A stretch of 64,000 nucleotides of DNA from Rhizophagus clarus (Eukaryota; Glomeromycota; Glomeromycetes; Glomerales; Glomeraceae). Both the position numbers and the translations under genes were made by a program. Numbering within the stretch: the stretch's first letter is position 1; every line of letters begins with the position of its first letter. The notes under the pieces are model-generated. The model saw nothing but the letters and a program-made list of their open reading frames with translations. It ran no database searches and was not told where the DNA came from. Shown in pieces: positions 12,183 to 23,389 of the stretch. The stretch lies in NCBI GenBank assembly GCA_015698045.1, contig BLAL01000040.1, positions 722,501-786,500 of the forward strand, in the 5' to 3' direction.

Positions 12183-15020
12183 ATTTTTAGTAACATGTCA
12201 ATTGAAAAAAATAACAGTTCGCAAAATATACGAGAAGAAATGGGCATTTTTTTTTGTTATATTCTTTGTGATCTTGTCATCAATAATCATTTCAACTACA
12301 ATATTAGCTAGGTGGTTTAAATGGAAAATATTCCTTGGTAATTTATATTTTGACGATGATATCAGTAAATTAATTCAAAAGTGTTAGTTTCACTATGTAT
12401 GGATATTGCATCGATAAATAATTGCAATTCCCGATCACGTGACCATAACTCTTAAAACTTTAATAAAATGCGTAATTAATGATATTTTAATTATAGTGCC
12501 AGTCTTTGAAACTACCTCAAAAGTGCCAGTCTTCATAACTAATTTAAGTAGAATTTTGGATAATTTTAACAATTTTAAATCAAAAAAATCCACCAATAAT
12601 AAAGGGATCGGGATTGGTATAGCACATCATAAGGTACCCCGGATATATATCAATTTCACCAATTTAAAAATTGAATTATACCCGGGCCGGGGTATTTTGT
12701 ATGGAATATGGAGAAATTGACCAGAATTAGCTAAATTTTTGCCAGAATTAAGATTTTTTAACCACATATTATACCCGGGTATATTATCATGGGGGACACG
12801 TGAAAAGGGGGATCTCTTATGCAGTGCTATACGGTAATTAGTATTTTAATAAATATTATTTCATTACTGATAATATTAATTTCTTGTTGTAATATCAAAT
12901 AGTTTGTTTGAAATTTTAACTTTTATTTTCAATCTTTACAATACTGTTAATTATTAAATTTTGTAATTGTTTTTATACTTACTAATAATAAATGCGTTTT
13001 TATAAATCCTCATTAAAAGCTTAGTATATTACAATGATTTATTCTGAAATCCGATATGTTTACAAATTAAATGCTCAATTTAAAAATCAATGAAGAATTT
13101 TCATGTTACGAATACTTGAATGTTTTCGTGTTGTTTACAATAATTCGCGGAGATAATCATAAATCAAATTTTATTAATCTTTCCTTTTTTGAAATTGAAA
13201 ATGGGTGTTTTTTAGTATAAATAAAGGACATTTATTTTCTGCAGATTAAAGTGCGTAATCATTTATGAAAATGGCTTTAGTAACTATTTGATTGGAAATT
13301 TATCGAAAGGAATTTGAATCAAATAACAATCATAATTAATCTATAATAGCAATCTTTATTTTATGTGTGCAAATTTCGTCTTCCAATATATTCTAACTAT
13401 TTGTCTATTTGAGATCATTCTCTATTTAAAATAAATAAATAAATAAAGGAATAAATAAAGGAATATAAAAGGAATAAATTATTAACCTAATAATATTACT
13501 TCGAATATGTAAATTTTGATAACCTACGCTCATTCATCCAAGATGTTTCAAATTTCTTACGAGTTTTCACAATAAGCTCCTTTTCTTTCACAGCTCTTTT
13601 ATTTATCATGATTTCTGCTTCACGAAGGCATTCTTCGATTATATGATATCACGTTTCAGAAATTCTTCCAAATAAGGTATTTTATTATGGTTATTGTCAT
13701 ATAAGCCAGCAAACTATAATATTCATTTTCAGTGATGATTCCTGATTCAAGATGCTTGCAATAAAAAACGTCAAGATTGCACTCTAATTCTTACCAAAGG
13801 AGATTCCGCAAAGATGTTGGTAGTTGTCATAATTACAGGTTTCCCGCTTCGAGGGAAAAGATCATAAACTGAAGACAATTAGAACTTGAAGTTAATCGAC
13901 TCAGTCAACTCAGTAATCAGTATATTTTTTGATTTTTCCATTCCTGTCAAGTAATACTATGTTTTGATAGCACTAAGTTTGAACTTCGTTTAAATCCTCC
14001 TGAAGCGTTGCTCAGTAAATAGAAATTAATGTTATCATGTGATTCTCTTTATATCCCTATAGATTATAAATTAGTATTTTGTATTGTCACATATTGTCAC
14101 ATAAAAGAACTATATAAGATAAAAGAGAAAGACTGAAAACTAACCGTTTAACGAAAATCACGGGAATAAGGGTAAATACTATTCAGGTCAATGATCCGAC
14201 TTTAATTGTTATAATGGGTAATCATTATTTCATATCAACCTAGCCAATCCGAAATTGCAACGCTAATATAACGTTCACTCGCTGCACCTTCACCAGCACG
14301 ATTGATTCAAAAATATGGATTTTTTTACATATTCTAGATCATTAAAAAATGGATAAAACTTTGTGTATCTATCTGATTCACTCCATGAAGAACGTTAATA
14401 TTGATAGAACCAACAAATACATGACCATTACAGTGGTGGTACCTTGAAGCCGTGATGATATGCTGCCTCAGCTAATTGTATCAGTTATTAACAATACTTA
14501 TTTCATTCCTACATTTGTTCTTAGTACAAACGTAAAGTTTAACCCATCGAAGGGATTTTAGCACAGTTCTTTCATTAGATGCTCTGCTGAACAACATTAC
14601 CAAAATCAGCTGTAGTGATTTCTTCGACATCATGATTCGTGGTTTCAGGTTCATAATTTTTTTTCGATCATCAACCTTCTCGTTAAGATCCAGATTAATT
14701 AATTCATGTTCACCCTCTTGAATTGTTTTGAATGTTTTTATGTGATTATAAATCTTTAAATATTCTTTAGCTTCTTTAGAAGTACTCGTATCTCATATAA
14801 TATATAATTACATTTATTTAAGACTCTTATAGTACTTAATTCTCCAGCCTTTACCATTATCGTTATTTTCCAACTATCTCGTAAGTAAAGAACGACCTCT
14901 TAGTGTTATCTCTTGTGCACTTTACATGAATTTCGTCAAAGGACATGGAACTTTAAGCAATGATGGAAAGAAATAATCTAAGAAATTGATAATCAATCCT
15001 TTGACTTCCACATAGAACTT
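12183..15020. other. Intergenic DNA with coding-like debris
   Basis: No intact gene was recognised. A 61-codon hydrophobic ORF at 12202-12387 may be leftover from the upstream membrane gene. GC-richer inverted motifs (CCCGGGCCGGGG, ACCCGGGTAT) occur at 12680-12785. The minus strand at 13525-13640 reads as a short coding-like stretch (EIMINKRAVKEKELIV) but has no intact frame. Confidence 0.4.
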
Positions 15021-15780
15021 GATTCACGGAAGCTCAAAGTTTCATCCTTCGGAAGAATCCAGTTAACATATGGTGTAATCACCCAACGTTCATCGTATTT
15101 AGATTATCGAAAAATTACTCGAGAAGGATATCTCGTTTATCGATTGGTAGCATTGGCATTTTGTCCCAAAGAAGAAATCATATCAACAATAACGCATATG
15201 ATGTACGCAGAGAAAAAACACTCAACATGCTGTACGCCTTGAGCTTGGGTAGTCTCAAGCAGATTTGTGATGATGGATCTTTCCAAGAATTTCCATCCAT
15301 AACTGAAGCACAACACGTCCATGGAATTAAAAAGCTTAAATATCTGGAGGGTTTGCAGGATGTACGCCTTGAGCCTGGGTAGTTGTCAAGCAGATTTTTG
15401 ATGACGGATCTTTCCAAGAATTTCCATCCATAACTGAAGCACAACACGTCCATGGAATTAAAAAGCTTAAATATCTGGATGGTTTACAGGATGTACGCCT
15501 TGAGCTTGGGTAGTTGTCAAGTAGATTTTTGATGACGGATCTTTCCAAGAATTTCCATCCATAACTGAAGCACAACACGTCCATGGAATTAAAAAGCTTA
15601 AATATCTGGAGGGTTTACAGGATGTACGCCTTGAGCTTGGGTAGTTGTCAAGTAGATTTTTGATGACGGATCTTTCCAAGAATTTCCATCCATAAATGAA
15701 GCACAACACGTCCATGGAATTAAAAAGCTTAAATATTTGGAGGATTTGCAATTTGCAGAGGACTACAAAGCGAATGCAAT
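15021..15780 (+). pseudogene. Decayed HNH endonuclease (NUMOD4 + HNH + NUMOD1-like)
   Basis: Reading forward from 15021 gives a NUMOD4-like segment (KVSSFGRIQLTYGVIT), then GYLVYRLVALAFCPKEE. After a frameshift near 15175 comes an HNH-type core (NHINNNAYDVRREKTLNMLYAL). The usual HNH order is VNHI..N..DNR..NLEW. A NUMOD1-like motif follows (DGSFQEFPSITEAQHVHGI) and is amplified in the 131-bp tandem repeat. Frameshifts and stops make it a pseudogene. The enzyme family nicks or cuts DNA during homing of mobile introns. The domain assignment is from motif spacing only. Confidence 0.6.
15231..15745 (+). repeat. 131-bp tandem repeat, four copies
   Basis: Units begin with TGTACGCCTTGAG at 15231, 15361, 15492 and 15623. 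They differ by only a few bases, so the expansion is recent. The period is not a multiple of three, so overlapping minus-strand ORFs in all frames here are artefacts. The unit corresponds to the NUMOD1-like part of the HNH pseudogene. Confidence 0.85.
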
Positions 15781-16118
15781 GACACATGAATTATTCAATC
15801 GCATACACCTACTGTACGAAAGAGCATATTAAAAATTTCCCGAATAAGAAAGCTTTTTCCATAAATTTCAGAATCTGAACATTGTCAGCGAAGTAATTAT
15901 AATTTTTTCGCGATTCCCCAGATAATCTTGAAAGACAGAACAACTAGAATAACATTCTTATTTCCAAATTCCCACACCCACCACTCACGAAGAAATAGAA
16001 ATTCTCGAAGGAATGCTTTATTGTAACAAAATAATGATACAAAGCAAAAGAATTTACAAAGTCTCTATTTTATTACCTGTTGATAAATAAATTAAACATT
16101 ATCTACTTCAAATCGTAA

Positions 16119-16574
16119 CTAGTCTTCATCTTCATCATCATCACTTTCATCAACATCATCATCTTCTTCTTCTTCTTCGGAATATTTTATTGGACTTGTT
16201 ACAATGATTTGTATGTGTTCTTGTACCGGTTCTTTACCAAAGTACTCTCTAATCTTTTTAAACGACGATAATTTTTTAGGTTTAAGTTTTTTATTATTCT
16301 CAATATTGACGTTTTTTTTCTTGATATATTTTAAGGTTTTTTCGCTGCCCTTGGGACAACTTTGTAGTTTTTCACCTTTATTGTGACAGCAGATGTTGAC
16401 CCCCCACAGCGTGAGATCATCAACGTCGACACGCTCAAATCTTTCCTTTCTGCTTTCCTTTATAAGCACCTTAAGCGACGCAACGGTTTCATTTATGTCG
16501 ATAATAACGGGAGAACTCTGTTTAGGGTCGTCACCCATACGTACGTTGTAGAAGTAAAGAGTAATCTTAGACAT
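16119..16574 (-). CDS. Crinkler-like N-terminal ubiquitin-fold protein, short
   Basis: I start at the internal Met (MSKITLYFYNVRMGDDP), which gives 151 residues. Residues about 3-60 match the Crinkler (CRN) N-terminal domain pattern: a beta-strand opening, then VIIDINETVASLKVLIK, then DVDDLTLWGVNI. The usual CRN linker before the effector part reads like EHIHIIV, and here QEHIQIIVTSP is present. The protein then ends in an acidic Glu/Asp tail with no C-terminal effector domain, so it is either truncated or a short form. CRN proteins of oomycetes and some fungi act in host nuclei, and Rhizophagus has known members. An upstream in-frame Met at 16667 would add 31 residues but looks less likely. 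Confidence 0.65.
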   Translation of the reverse strand: MSKITLYFYNVRMGDDPKQSSPVIIDINETVASLKVLIKESRKERFERVDVDDLTLWGVNICCHNKGEKLQSCPKGSEKTLKYIKKKNVNIENNKKLKPKKLSSFKKIREYFGKEPVQEHIQIIVTSPIKYSEEEEEDDDVDESDDDEDED

Positions 16575-16667
16575 AGGAGAAAAGATAGCGTATCGCATGA
16601 ATGTGAACCAATGATATACAAAAAAATCTTTACGTCGCACATAGACGCAGTAAAACTCCATTAGCAT

Positions 16668-18185
16668 ACTACAAAAATTGGGAAATAACCTTGTTACATA
16701 ATAAGCGTTAAAAATTTCGTTACATATTGCATTCCGAACATTGGTCTAGTCCTGGAATTCTTTATCTCCAACAATATCGTCCTAAGGAAGGTACCCAGGA
16801 TTGACAAGAGATGGCTTGACAAATTTCAATGAGTTGCTTTACTCTGTGTGCATTTCGTATTAATTCCATTGCATTTGGTAATCCCCTCGCAAACCGCGAT
16901 GATTACACATTCCTCAAATCCTCGCGGATAAACAGTTTTTTCTTAAATGCTAGATAAATTTTATATACGAAGGGAATTATTCAGTGTCATGTGGCATATT
17001 TAAAGACTCGCTTTATTAATACAGAAATTAAAATAAATAAAAACTCGGGATGTAGCCCCTAATACATGCAAAATAAATACGAAGGATATGACATTGGTAA
17101 ACCCAATACATAATGTCTATGCTAAAATATACTGTATATATTTTTCGATCGATCCCAGACCCTTTATTTCTGCGGCTTCATGCCGAGAACCTTCCGCACA
17201 TCCTTACGCAATGTTTAGTATTTTTCCGAGCTCTCACCCAAGTCCATCTATTAATTGAATCATTAGTCCTTGATTATTAAATTATAAGGTAGTATTATTT
17301 ATGTTCAATTAATATTACTTAATAAGGAGTAAAAGTCTGCTCCATTCGGAGTTTTACCATATTAAATTTATGTAATATCTGTTATGTAATTATTGTTTCT
17401 ACGGATAGCATTGGTTGTACATTTTTTTTTTTTTTTAAGAAAAAATGTAAATTTAGAAGGTGTAGTTTCAATAATAAACAAAGATTTCAAAGTTATCGTT
17501 AAAGAAATCATCTTCGTTATAAAATAAAATATTGCGTATTATAGTAAAATATTTACCTTGGAAATAAAAAGAGTAACCAAAGAATCGTTGGAAACTGTAT
17601 AAAGTTTGAATTTTAGGGAAAGTGATTTCGAACAACCGCTTAATTTCGACACCAATATGTGATCAGTAAAAGTAATAATAACGTTGAATTGCTTCACTAT
17701 CTAAAATTCGCTTAATAATTCACGAAATCCTTGCTATCTTGAAATAGTATTTTAATATACTAATCTCTTGTGAATTCTTTCGGCACGACGGTTGAATGTA
17801 TTGCTATCCAAAATTACAGAGAGTAAAGTTGATTTCGATTTCCACAGATTGTTGATTAATAATTCTCCGGGTTTACGAATTTAAATTGAATCTAGAGAGG
17901 AGCGAGATGTTGATGTTGTTTTACTATAGAGAATATTCCAGAACGTGCAGTAAACCGAAACAGGGCCTGACACGAGCTTGGTCGGATGTGAAGGATATGT
18001 TGATAGATTATCAATTTTATAGTAACATTTATGTTATACGAATTGTATAAATATAGGGAAAAGGCTTTTTTTTGACCATTTTGAGTTATAAAATCGTGAA
18101 ATGAATTTTACCGTTAGGGAGAAAAAATGAAAGGGATAATTCCTCTTACATAATTGTTTTAACCAATAATCGAGTTGCGTTACAC
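16668..18185. other. Intergenic DNA
   Basis: No gene or clear repeat was recognised between the Crinkler-like and HMG-box genes, apart from a poly-T tract at 17421-17438. Confidence 0.5.
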
Positions 18186-18713
18186 TCAGAATTGTGTTGA
18201 GGGACCGTTTACTTCATCAAGAATAGTTGGAAATTCGATTGATTCCATTGTGTTAAATGCAAAACCCGTATTGTACATGTTTGAAACCATTTCATAAAGA
18301 GGAACTGGTGCCTGCATTTGTGTTTGAGCGACAACGATAGCAGGATTAGCCGGTTGTTGAGCAGGTGCGTTAGAATTCATCTGGATGCACAAATTTTTTG
18401 CTTCGTTATATAAGTCTTCATAAATTTCCTTTTCCCCATTTGTTGCGTTTCTCCATAAAATTCCGGAAGCCTTTAATATAATACGCATATTTCCGTTTCC
18501 AAACCTGTTAGCTTCTTCTTTGACATTTTTACAACAGAAAAAGAAGCAGTTACTTTTCACGATATGACCTTGTTGTGTAGGAACGATAAAGTCAATCGGT
18601 TGATTATAATAAAATGGAGGAAATATTTTATCTCTATCGAGTCTCGAAATTAACGTATCTGCTATTTCCTGAATCGAAAAAACCTGCTGAATATGACAAA
18701 GTCTAAACGACAT
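18186..18713 (-). CDS. HMG-box (MATA_HMG-type) protein
   Basis: This single-exon ORF encodes 175 residues. Residues about 55-122 fit a divergent HMG box: NCFFFCCKNVKEEANRFGNG, then RIILKASGILWRNATNGEKE, then IYEDLYNEAKNL. The hallmark tryptophan sits in SGILWRN and the final helix has the E..IYEDLY pattern. The C-terminal part is Gln/Ala/Pro-rich (APAQQPANPAIVVAQTQ), typical of an activation segment. MATA-HMG factors bind and bend DNA. They are a greatly expanded family in Rhizophagus, so a mating-type role cannot be assumed. Two shorter relatives lie at 23054 and 28096. Confidence 0.75.
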   Translation of the reverse strand: MSFRLCHIQQVFSIQEIADTLISRLDRDKIFPPFYYNQPIDFIVPTQQGHIVKSNCFFFCCKNVKEEANRFGNGNMRIILKASGILWRNATNGEKEIYEDLYNEAKNLCIQMNSNAPAQQPANPAIVVAQTQMQAPVPLYEMVSNMYNTGFAFNTMESIEFPTILDEVNGPSTQF

Positions 18714-19317
18714 TTTTACATGTACCTTTTCTTTTTTAAAAAAAAAAGAAAGAAATCGAAAAAAAATATTTATTATTATTTTTTTTTTAATAATATTAAT
18801 TTTTTTTTTTCTCTCTCTCCTTTTAAAAAAAACTATAATAATCTTAGAACAAAAGCCGAGACGGAAGGAAAAAAAAAATCATAGTAGAATGAGTCATTCT
18901 TATAATTCTGATTTGGTAAACCTGTGTTAATTGTGTCATCCAAGTTGATAGAAGTAATCAATAAAAATTACTATAGTTCGTCTTTATTGTTACAAAGAAA
19001 TAAAAAGTGACTTTCCTCAAAAAAGAAAGTTTTCTTTGAATCAAAATTCTATGACTCATCAAAAACATTTCATGAAAGAAAAAAGTAAAGAATTTTCCCG
19101 TATTACTTATCACGAAATTTTAATTTAGCTTATTTTGTTATCACGGAGTTCTTTATTATAAAATTGTGCGAAGAGAACGACAACTTGAAACATTCAGTGT
19201 CTTGGTGTTACTTCGTGATCATAATGTTCACATGTACAGTAACCGAAATGCGTGACGTAATAACAGATCCTTGATAACTGATAATCAATTTTTTGGAAAA
19301 AAAAAAAAAAAATTGAA
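18714..19317. other. Intergenic spacer between divergent genes
   Basis: A/T homopolymer-rich spacer between two divergently oriented genes, so it probably holds both promoters. No specific motif was recognised. Confidence 0.45.
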
Positions 19318-21536
19318 ATGTTGAGATATAATTTTTGTTCTCGATGGTTTTCTTCTTCTTTAATACCAAAAATCAATTTTACTGGTTCTTTAAATAGTCA
19401 TTTTAAATTTCACGAATATGTAGTTAATGATGCTGATTCAGATATGAGGCTTGATCGATATCTACATCTACAAACAAAATTACCAACTTCAACAATTCAA
19501 AAAAAAATTCGTAGAAATGAGGTACTTGTCAAATTTATTTTATATTTTTGTTTCCTTTTCAATGACATTTAAAAGAAAAAATTTTTCGTACAGGTAAAAT
19601 TAAAACCACAAGTGCACGAAAATGGGGAATTAGGTAATAGCGAGAACCGAATTAAGAAAACTTTTTCATATAAAGTTCGCCCTGGTGATGTAATTTTAAT
19701 AAGGAGTCCGGATTTGTATAAAGAAGCAAAATTAGTTCGACCTACAAGACTTGCGATTAAAGTATATATCATTGTTTGATCAAAAATATTTGAATTCATT
19801 AAATTTATTAATCAAGTTTCATTTAGTCTTTTAGTGAAAAGGAAATAGAATCAATAAGATCAATGATTGTATATATAGATGATGAAATTATAGTAATTAA
19901 CAAACCGCAAGGTCTTGCAACTCAAGGTAAATGATTTTTTAGTCTTGCGATTCACGTAATTATCAATTTTTATTTCAACTTTATACTAATTCTTTCCATG
20001 AAAGGTGGACCGAAATCAATCAAACATGTTGATGGTTTATTACATGGTATTATTTAGTCTTTAATCAGCTTATTCTAAAGACGTTCAGAATTCTTACTTT
20101 CCTTAATTCAGCATTACAGTATGATTATCCTGATCCCCCGCGATTAGTTCATAGATTGGATAAGGTTTTAAAATTTCTAAAATTTTTTTTTTAATCTTCG
20201 AAAGGATTGATGCTAATATTAAAACAGAATACGACAGGTGCTCTTGTCCTTGGTCGAACCAGATCAGCAGCAGGAAAATTGTCCCACTTGTTTCGAGAAA
20301 GTACAATAGAGAAAATGGTACAATTCTAATTCATTTAAAGTTAAAGTTTCTTCATCATCATTATTAAATTTTTTTTTTTTTTTTTTTGAATAGTATGTTG
20401 CTATTGTTACTAAATTTCTTCCAAGAAATTTGGCAAGAACCGAAATTAATGTACCTATTCGTTATGGTGGAAAGCCGCCCTTTGAAAAAGTCACTTGTAT
20501 ATTAGGTAGAATAATCAAAATAGTTATTTATTATTTTTTTTTAAGAAATATTTTATTAAAACAACGGATCTTTTAAATAAAGTAATAATAATTTTTTAGA
20601 TCAAAAATCACTTTTAATAGAAAATTGTAAATCTGCAATAACATACTATCAGGTAATTGCAGGAGCCGGTGACTATTCGTTACTCAGGTCAGTATGGAAG
20701 GAGAATGGAGTAGTATAGATTTAACTTATTTTACAATGGTTTATACGGTTGAAATTTATGATGGAGATGAACAAAAATGTGTAGATTCTACATAGATCAG
20801 AACATTTTTTGCAGTGAATATACTACACATTGCCGTTTCAATCATTTTAAGAACGGCGATTATTTTTCATTTCTGAACATAAATAGTAATGTTCACATTG
20901 TTGAATTCTTAAAAATAATTATGGACTTGACGGATTAAAAATTTTTAAAAAAATAGTTAGTGTATAGTATGATAATTGGGGTGAAAATTGCTTATTATGG
21001 GGACGGTTCAAAAAAAAAAAATTTTATTACAAAAATTTAATAATTCAATATCAATATTTTTTTTTTTAGATTATATCCTAAAACAGGGAGGAAACACCAA
21101 CTTAGATCACATTGTGCATATGTACTTAAAGGTAAACAAAATTTTATTTATATGCAAGATAGATAAAAATTTTGTTTTAATATTTATTAACTTTCAAAGA
21201 ATTATTTGATTGTTAGCACCTATTTTGGGAGATGACAAGTATATATTGGATAAGATTGATAAAACTGATACAGGATCAGAGACATCATTTAAACCAATGT
21301 ATTTGCATTTAAATAGACTTATTATACATGTAAGAAAATATTTATATATGATTTGAAGAGAAGAAAGAATTAATAAAAATTTAGATTAATTTAATTATTA
21401 ATTACTCTAGAATTGGAGAACACCAGAAGGTAAGATATTAACAAAGCCCATAGAAATAACTGCACCTTTACCATCATATTTTAAGAAAAAATCAGAAGAA
21501 CTTTTCGGGATTGATGCTGGATCTGATTGGATATGA
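19318..21536 (+). CDS. RluA-family RNA pseudouridine synthase, probably mitochondrial
   Basis: Eleven exons (19318-19521, 19594-19761, 19827-19926, 20005-20046, 20112-20164, 20228-20317, 20394-20505, 20600-20687, 21070-21131, 21217-21329, 21411-21536) keep phase and encode 385 residues. An S4-like segment (DMRLDRYLHLQTKLPTSTIQ) comes first. The RluA signature HRLDKNTTGALVLGRT is split by an intron and contains the catalytic Asp. LYPKTGRKHQLRSH and PILGDDKY follow, as in RPUSD/Pus5 proteins. The N-terminus (MLRYNFCSRWFSSSL) resembles a mitochondrial presequence. The product converts uridine to pseudouridine, probably in mitochondrial rRNA. Intron 8 (20688-21069) is unusually long at 382 bp. 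Confidence 0.85.
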
Positions 21537-23053
21537 TTGAATGAAATTTAAAAATATGAAATACTGTAGAAATTATAATTTATGATGTAATAATTTTTAA
21601 ATAATAAAAATTATATTCAAAACTATGAAGAGATAATTTATTAATATAATTATATAATATATTAATAATTATTATATAACTTATTATACACTATGAAAAT
21701 CATAGTCGATTGTGTCATCATTTCCTTTTTTCTTAAAAAAATCTACTAACCTTTTTTTGTAATCTTATTACAACACAAAAATTTTATATTTTTACTATTT
21801 AAAATAATCATAGGATAATGATTAATGAAAGTTTTTTTGTTTCCAAAATTTTATTTAATTAAACTAATTTCAATTTTCATTTTTTTTTTTTTTCTTTGTT
21901 AGTTTTTGTAAACCATTTTAAGATAAACAATAAAAAGTGAAATTGGCAAAACCACATCAAAATTTACAACCTTATTAAATACATCATACAATTCATATAT
22001 TGGCGTGATGAAATATTACAAGGAATAAAAAATTAAACGATCTACAATAATACTTAAAATTCTCTTTCAAAGGTTCCCATATATTGAAATCAAAGGTGTT
22101 CATTTATGACGACTACTAACAGATTATCATAATTATTTAGGGGTAGTTTTTTTTTCATCTTTTTTTATAAAAGGGGTATCTGATGTATTATTCCTCTATG
22201 TATAAAAAAAAAGTCGGAGATTAGGATTTATTTTCCAAAAATGGTATAAAAATTGGTTTAACAAAATAAGTATGCACTTAACAAGTAAATAGATATGCAT
22301 AACACTAGATGAATCTCTATGCGTAGTCCGCAGTGCGGTAAAAAAATAAATAAATAAATAAATAAAAGAAAAAAAAAAAGTAATGGAAGCTGAAAAAATA
22401 CGTGAAAGTTTTTGCACGCGTTTATCGCGTTTATTATTCGTAGATATCAAATACACTTTTTTTTTTAAAAAAAATTAAAAATACACGTGCATGAGTACCC
22501 TAAACGCGTCTTTTTTATAGATTTGCCAATCAGATTTTTTATCATTACAATAATAAATGATGACTCACCCTTTTTGAACACAAAATGCACTAGAAATAAA
22601 TAAAAAATCACAAGACCAAAGGTATAAGGTAATGAAAGTATTTGTTGAACAGATTAGTAAATTTTAACAAAGCGATCATGTGTTTGCAGTAATTATTATT
22701 ATTTCTATTGTTAATAATTTTTGAATTTAGTAGGAAAGAAACTATTCATTGGCTAAATATTGGTTCCCAGTTTAGGAATTTCTTTATTTGTCAAACAACT
22801 TTTCTTAAAAAAAAGAATTTTAACTGAAAATCCAGTAACTTAATTACAAATTCTTTTTGATTACAATGACCAATTTTTTTTTTTCATTTAACAAAGGTTA
22901 CATCCGTGAAATTCCGATGAGTTTATAAATATAGGTGAAAAAGATTTAAAAATTTTAAAAAAATTTAAAATTAAAAAAAAAAAAAAAAAAAAAAAAATAT
23001 ATATACAGTATATATATATATATATTTTTTTGCTTTTTACAATATCTTAAAAT
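21537..23053. other. Intergenic DNA
   Basis: No gene was recognised. There are poly-A/T tracts and a palindromic AT microsatellite at about 22978-23030 just before the next ORF. Confidence 0.5.
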
Positions 23054-23389
23054 ATGGACACCATTGAAGACAAAATTACTAAAATTACTGAACTCCAACT
23101 ATTTCTTAACGGTAGACTCCCGAATATAAATGATGCCAAACCAATGCATATTTATGAAGAGCTGTTGTCATTACATGATAATAGACCGATTAATAAGTTC
23201 ACTAACATGCGAAATTTGGCAAGGCTATTTATTTCGAGAAAGGCGAATAGAATTCAGATTACCGACTTTCACGTTATCAGTAGGGTTACTGATTTGTTGT
23301 TGAAATCTGCCACGCGTCCCGAAAAACTCGAATATCATAAATTGGCCGTTCAAGTAAACGTTATTATTGCAAAAAATCGGATTCATTGA
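23054..23389 (+). CDS. Divergent HMG-box-like protein
   Basis: The ORF encodes 111 residues. From residue about 42 it reads NRPINKFTNMRNLARLFISR, then DFHVISRVTDLLLKSATRPE, then KLEYHKLAVQVNVI. It keeps the HMG box skeleton (RP.N.F...R, .ISR...LL..AT..EK..Y..LA) but lacks the central Trp. It aligns with the protein at 28096 (shared .SR.A, LL..AT, Y..LA..VN.II). It is probably a MATA_HMG relative; DNA binding is untested. The compositional contrast with the flanking AT-rich DNA supports coding. Confidence 0.6.
   Translation: MDTIEDKITKITELQLFLNGRLPNINDAKPMHIYEELLSLHDNRPINKFTNMRNLARLFISRKANRIQITDFHVISRVTDLLLKSATRPEKLEYHKLAVQVNVIIAKNRIH

Noticed and set aside
12202..12387. 61-codon hydrophobic ORF
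   Set aside because: It has no domain, paralogue or codon signal, and could be a fragment of the gene upstream.
15137..15787. Minus-strand ORFs of 61-106 codons
   Set aside because: They are shadows of the 131-bp tandem repeat and repeat the same peptide in shifted frames.
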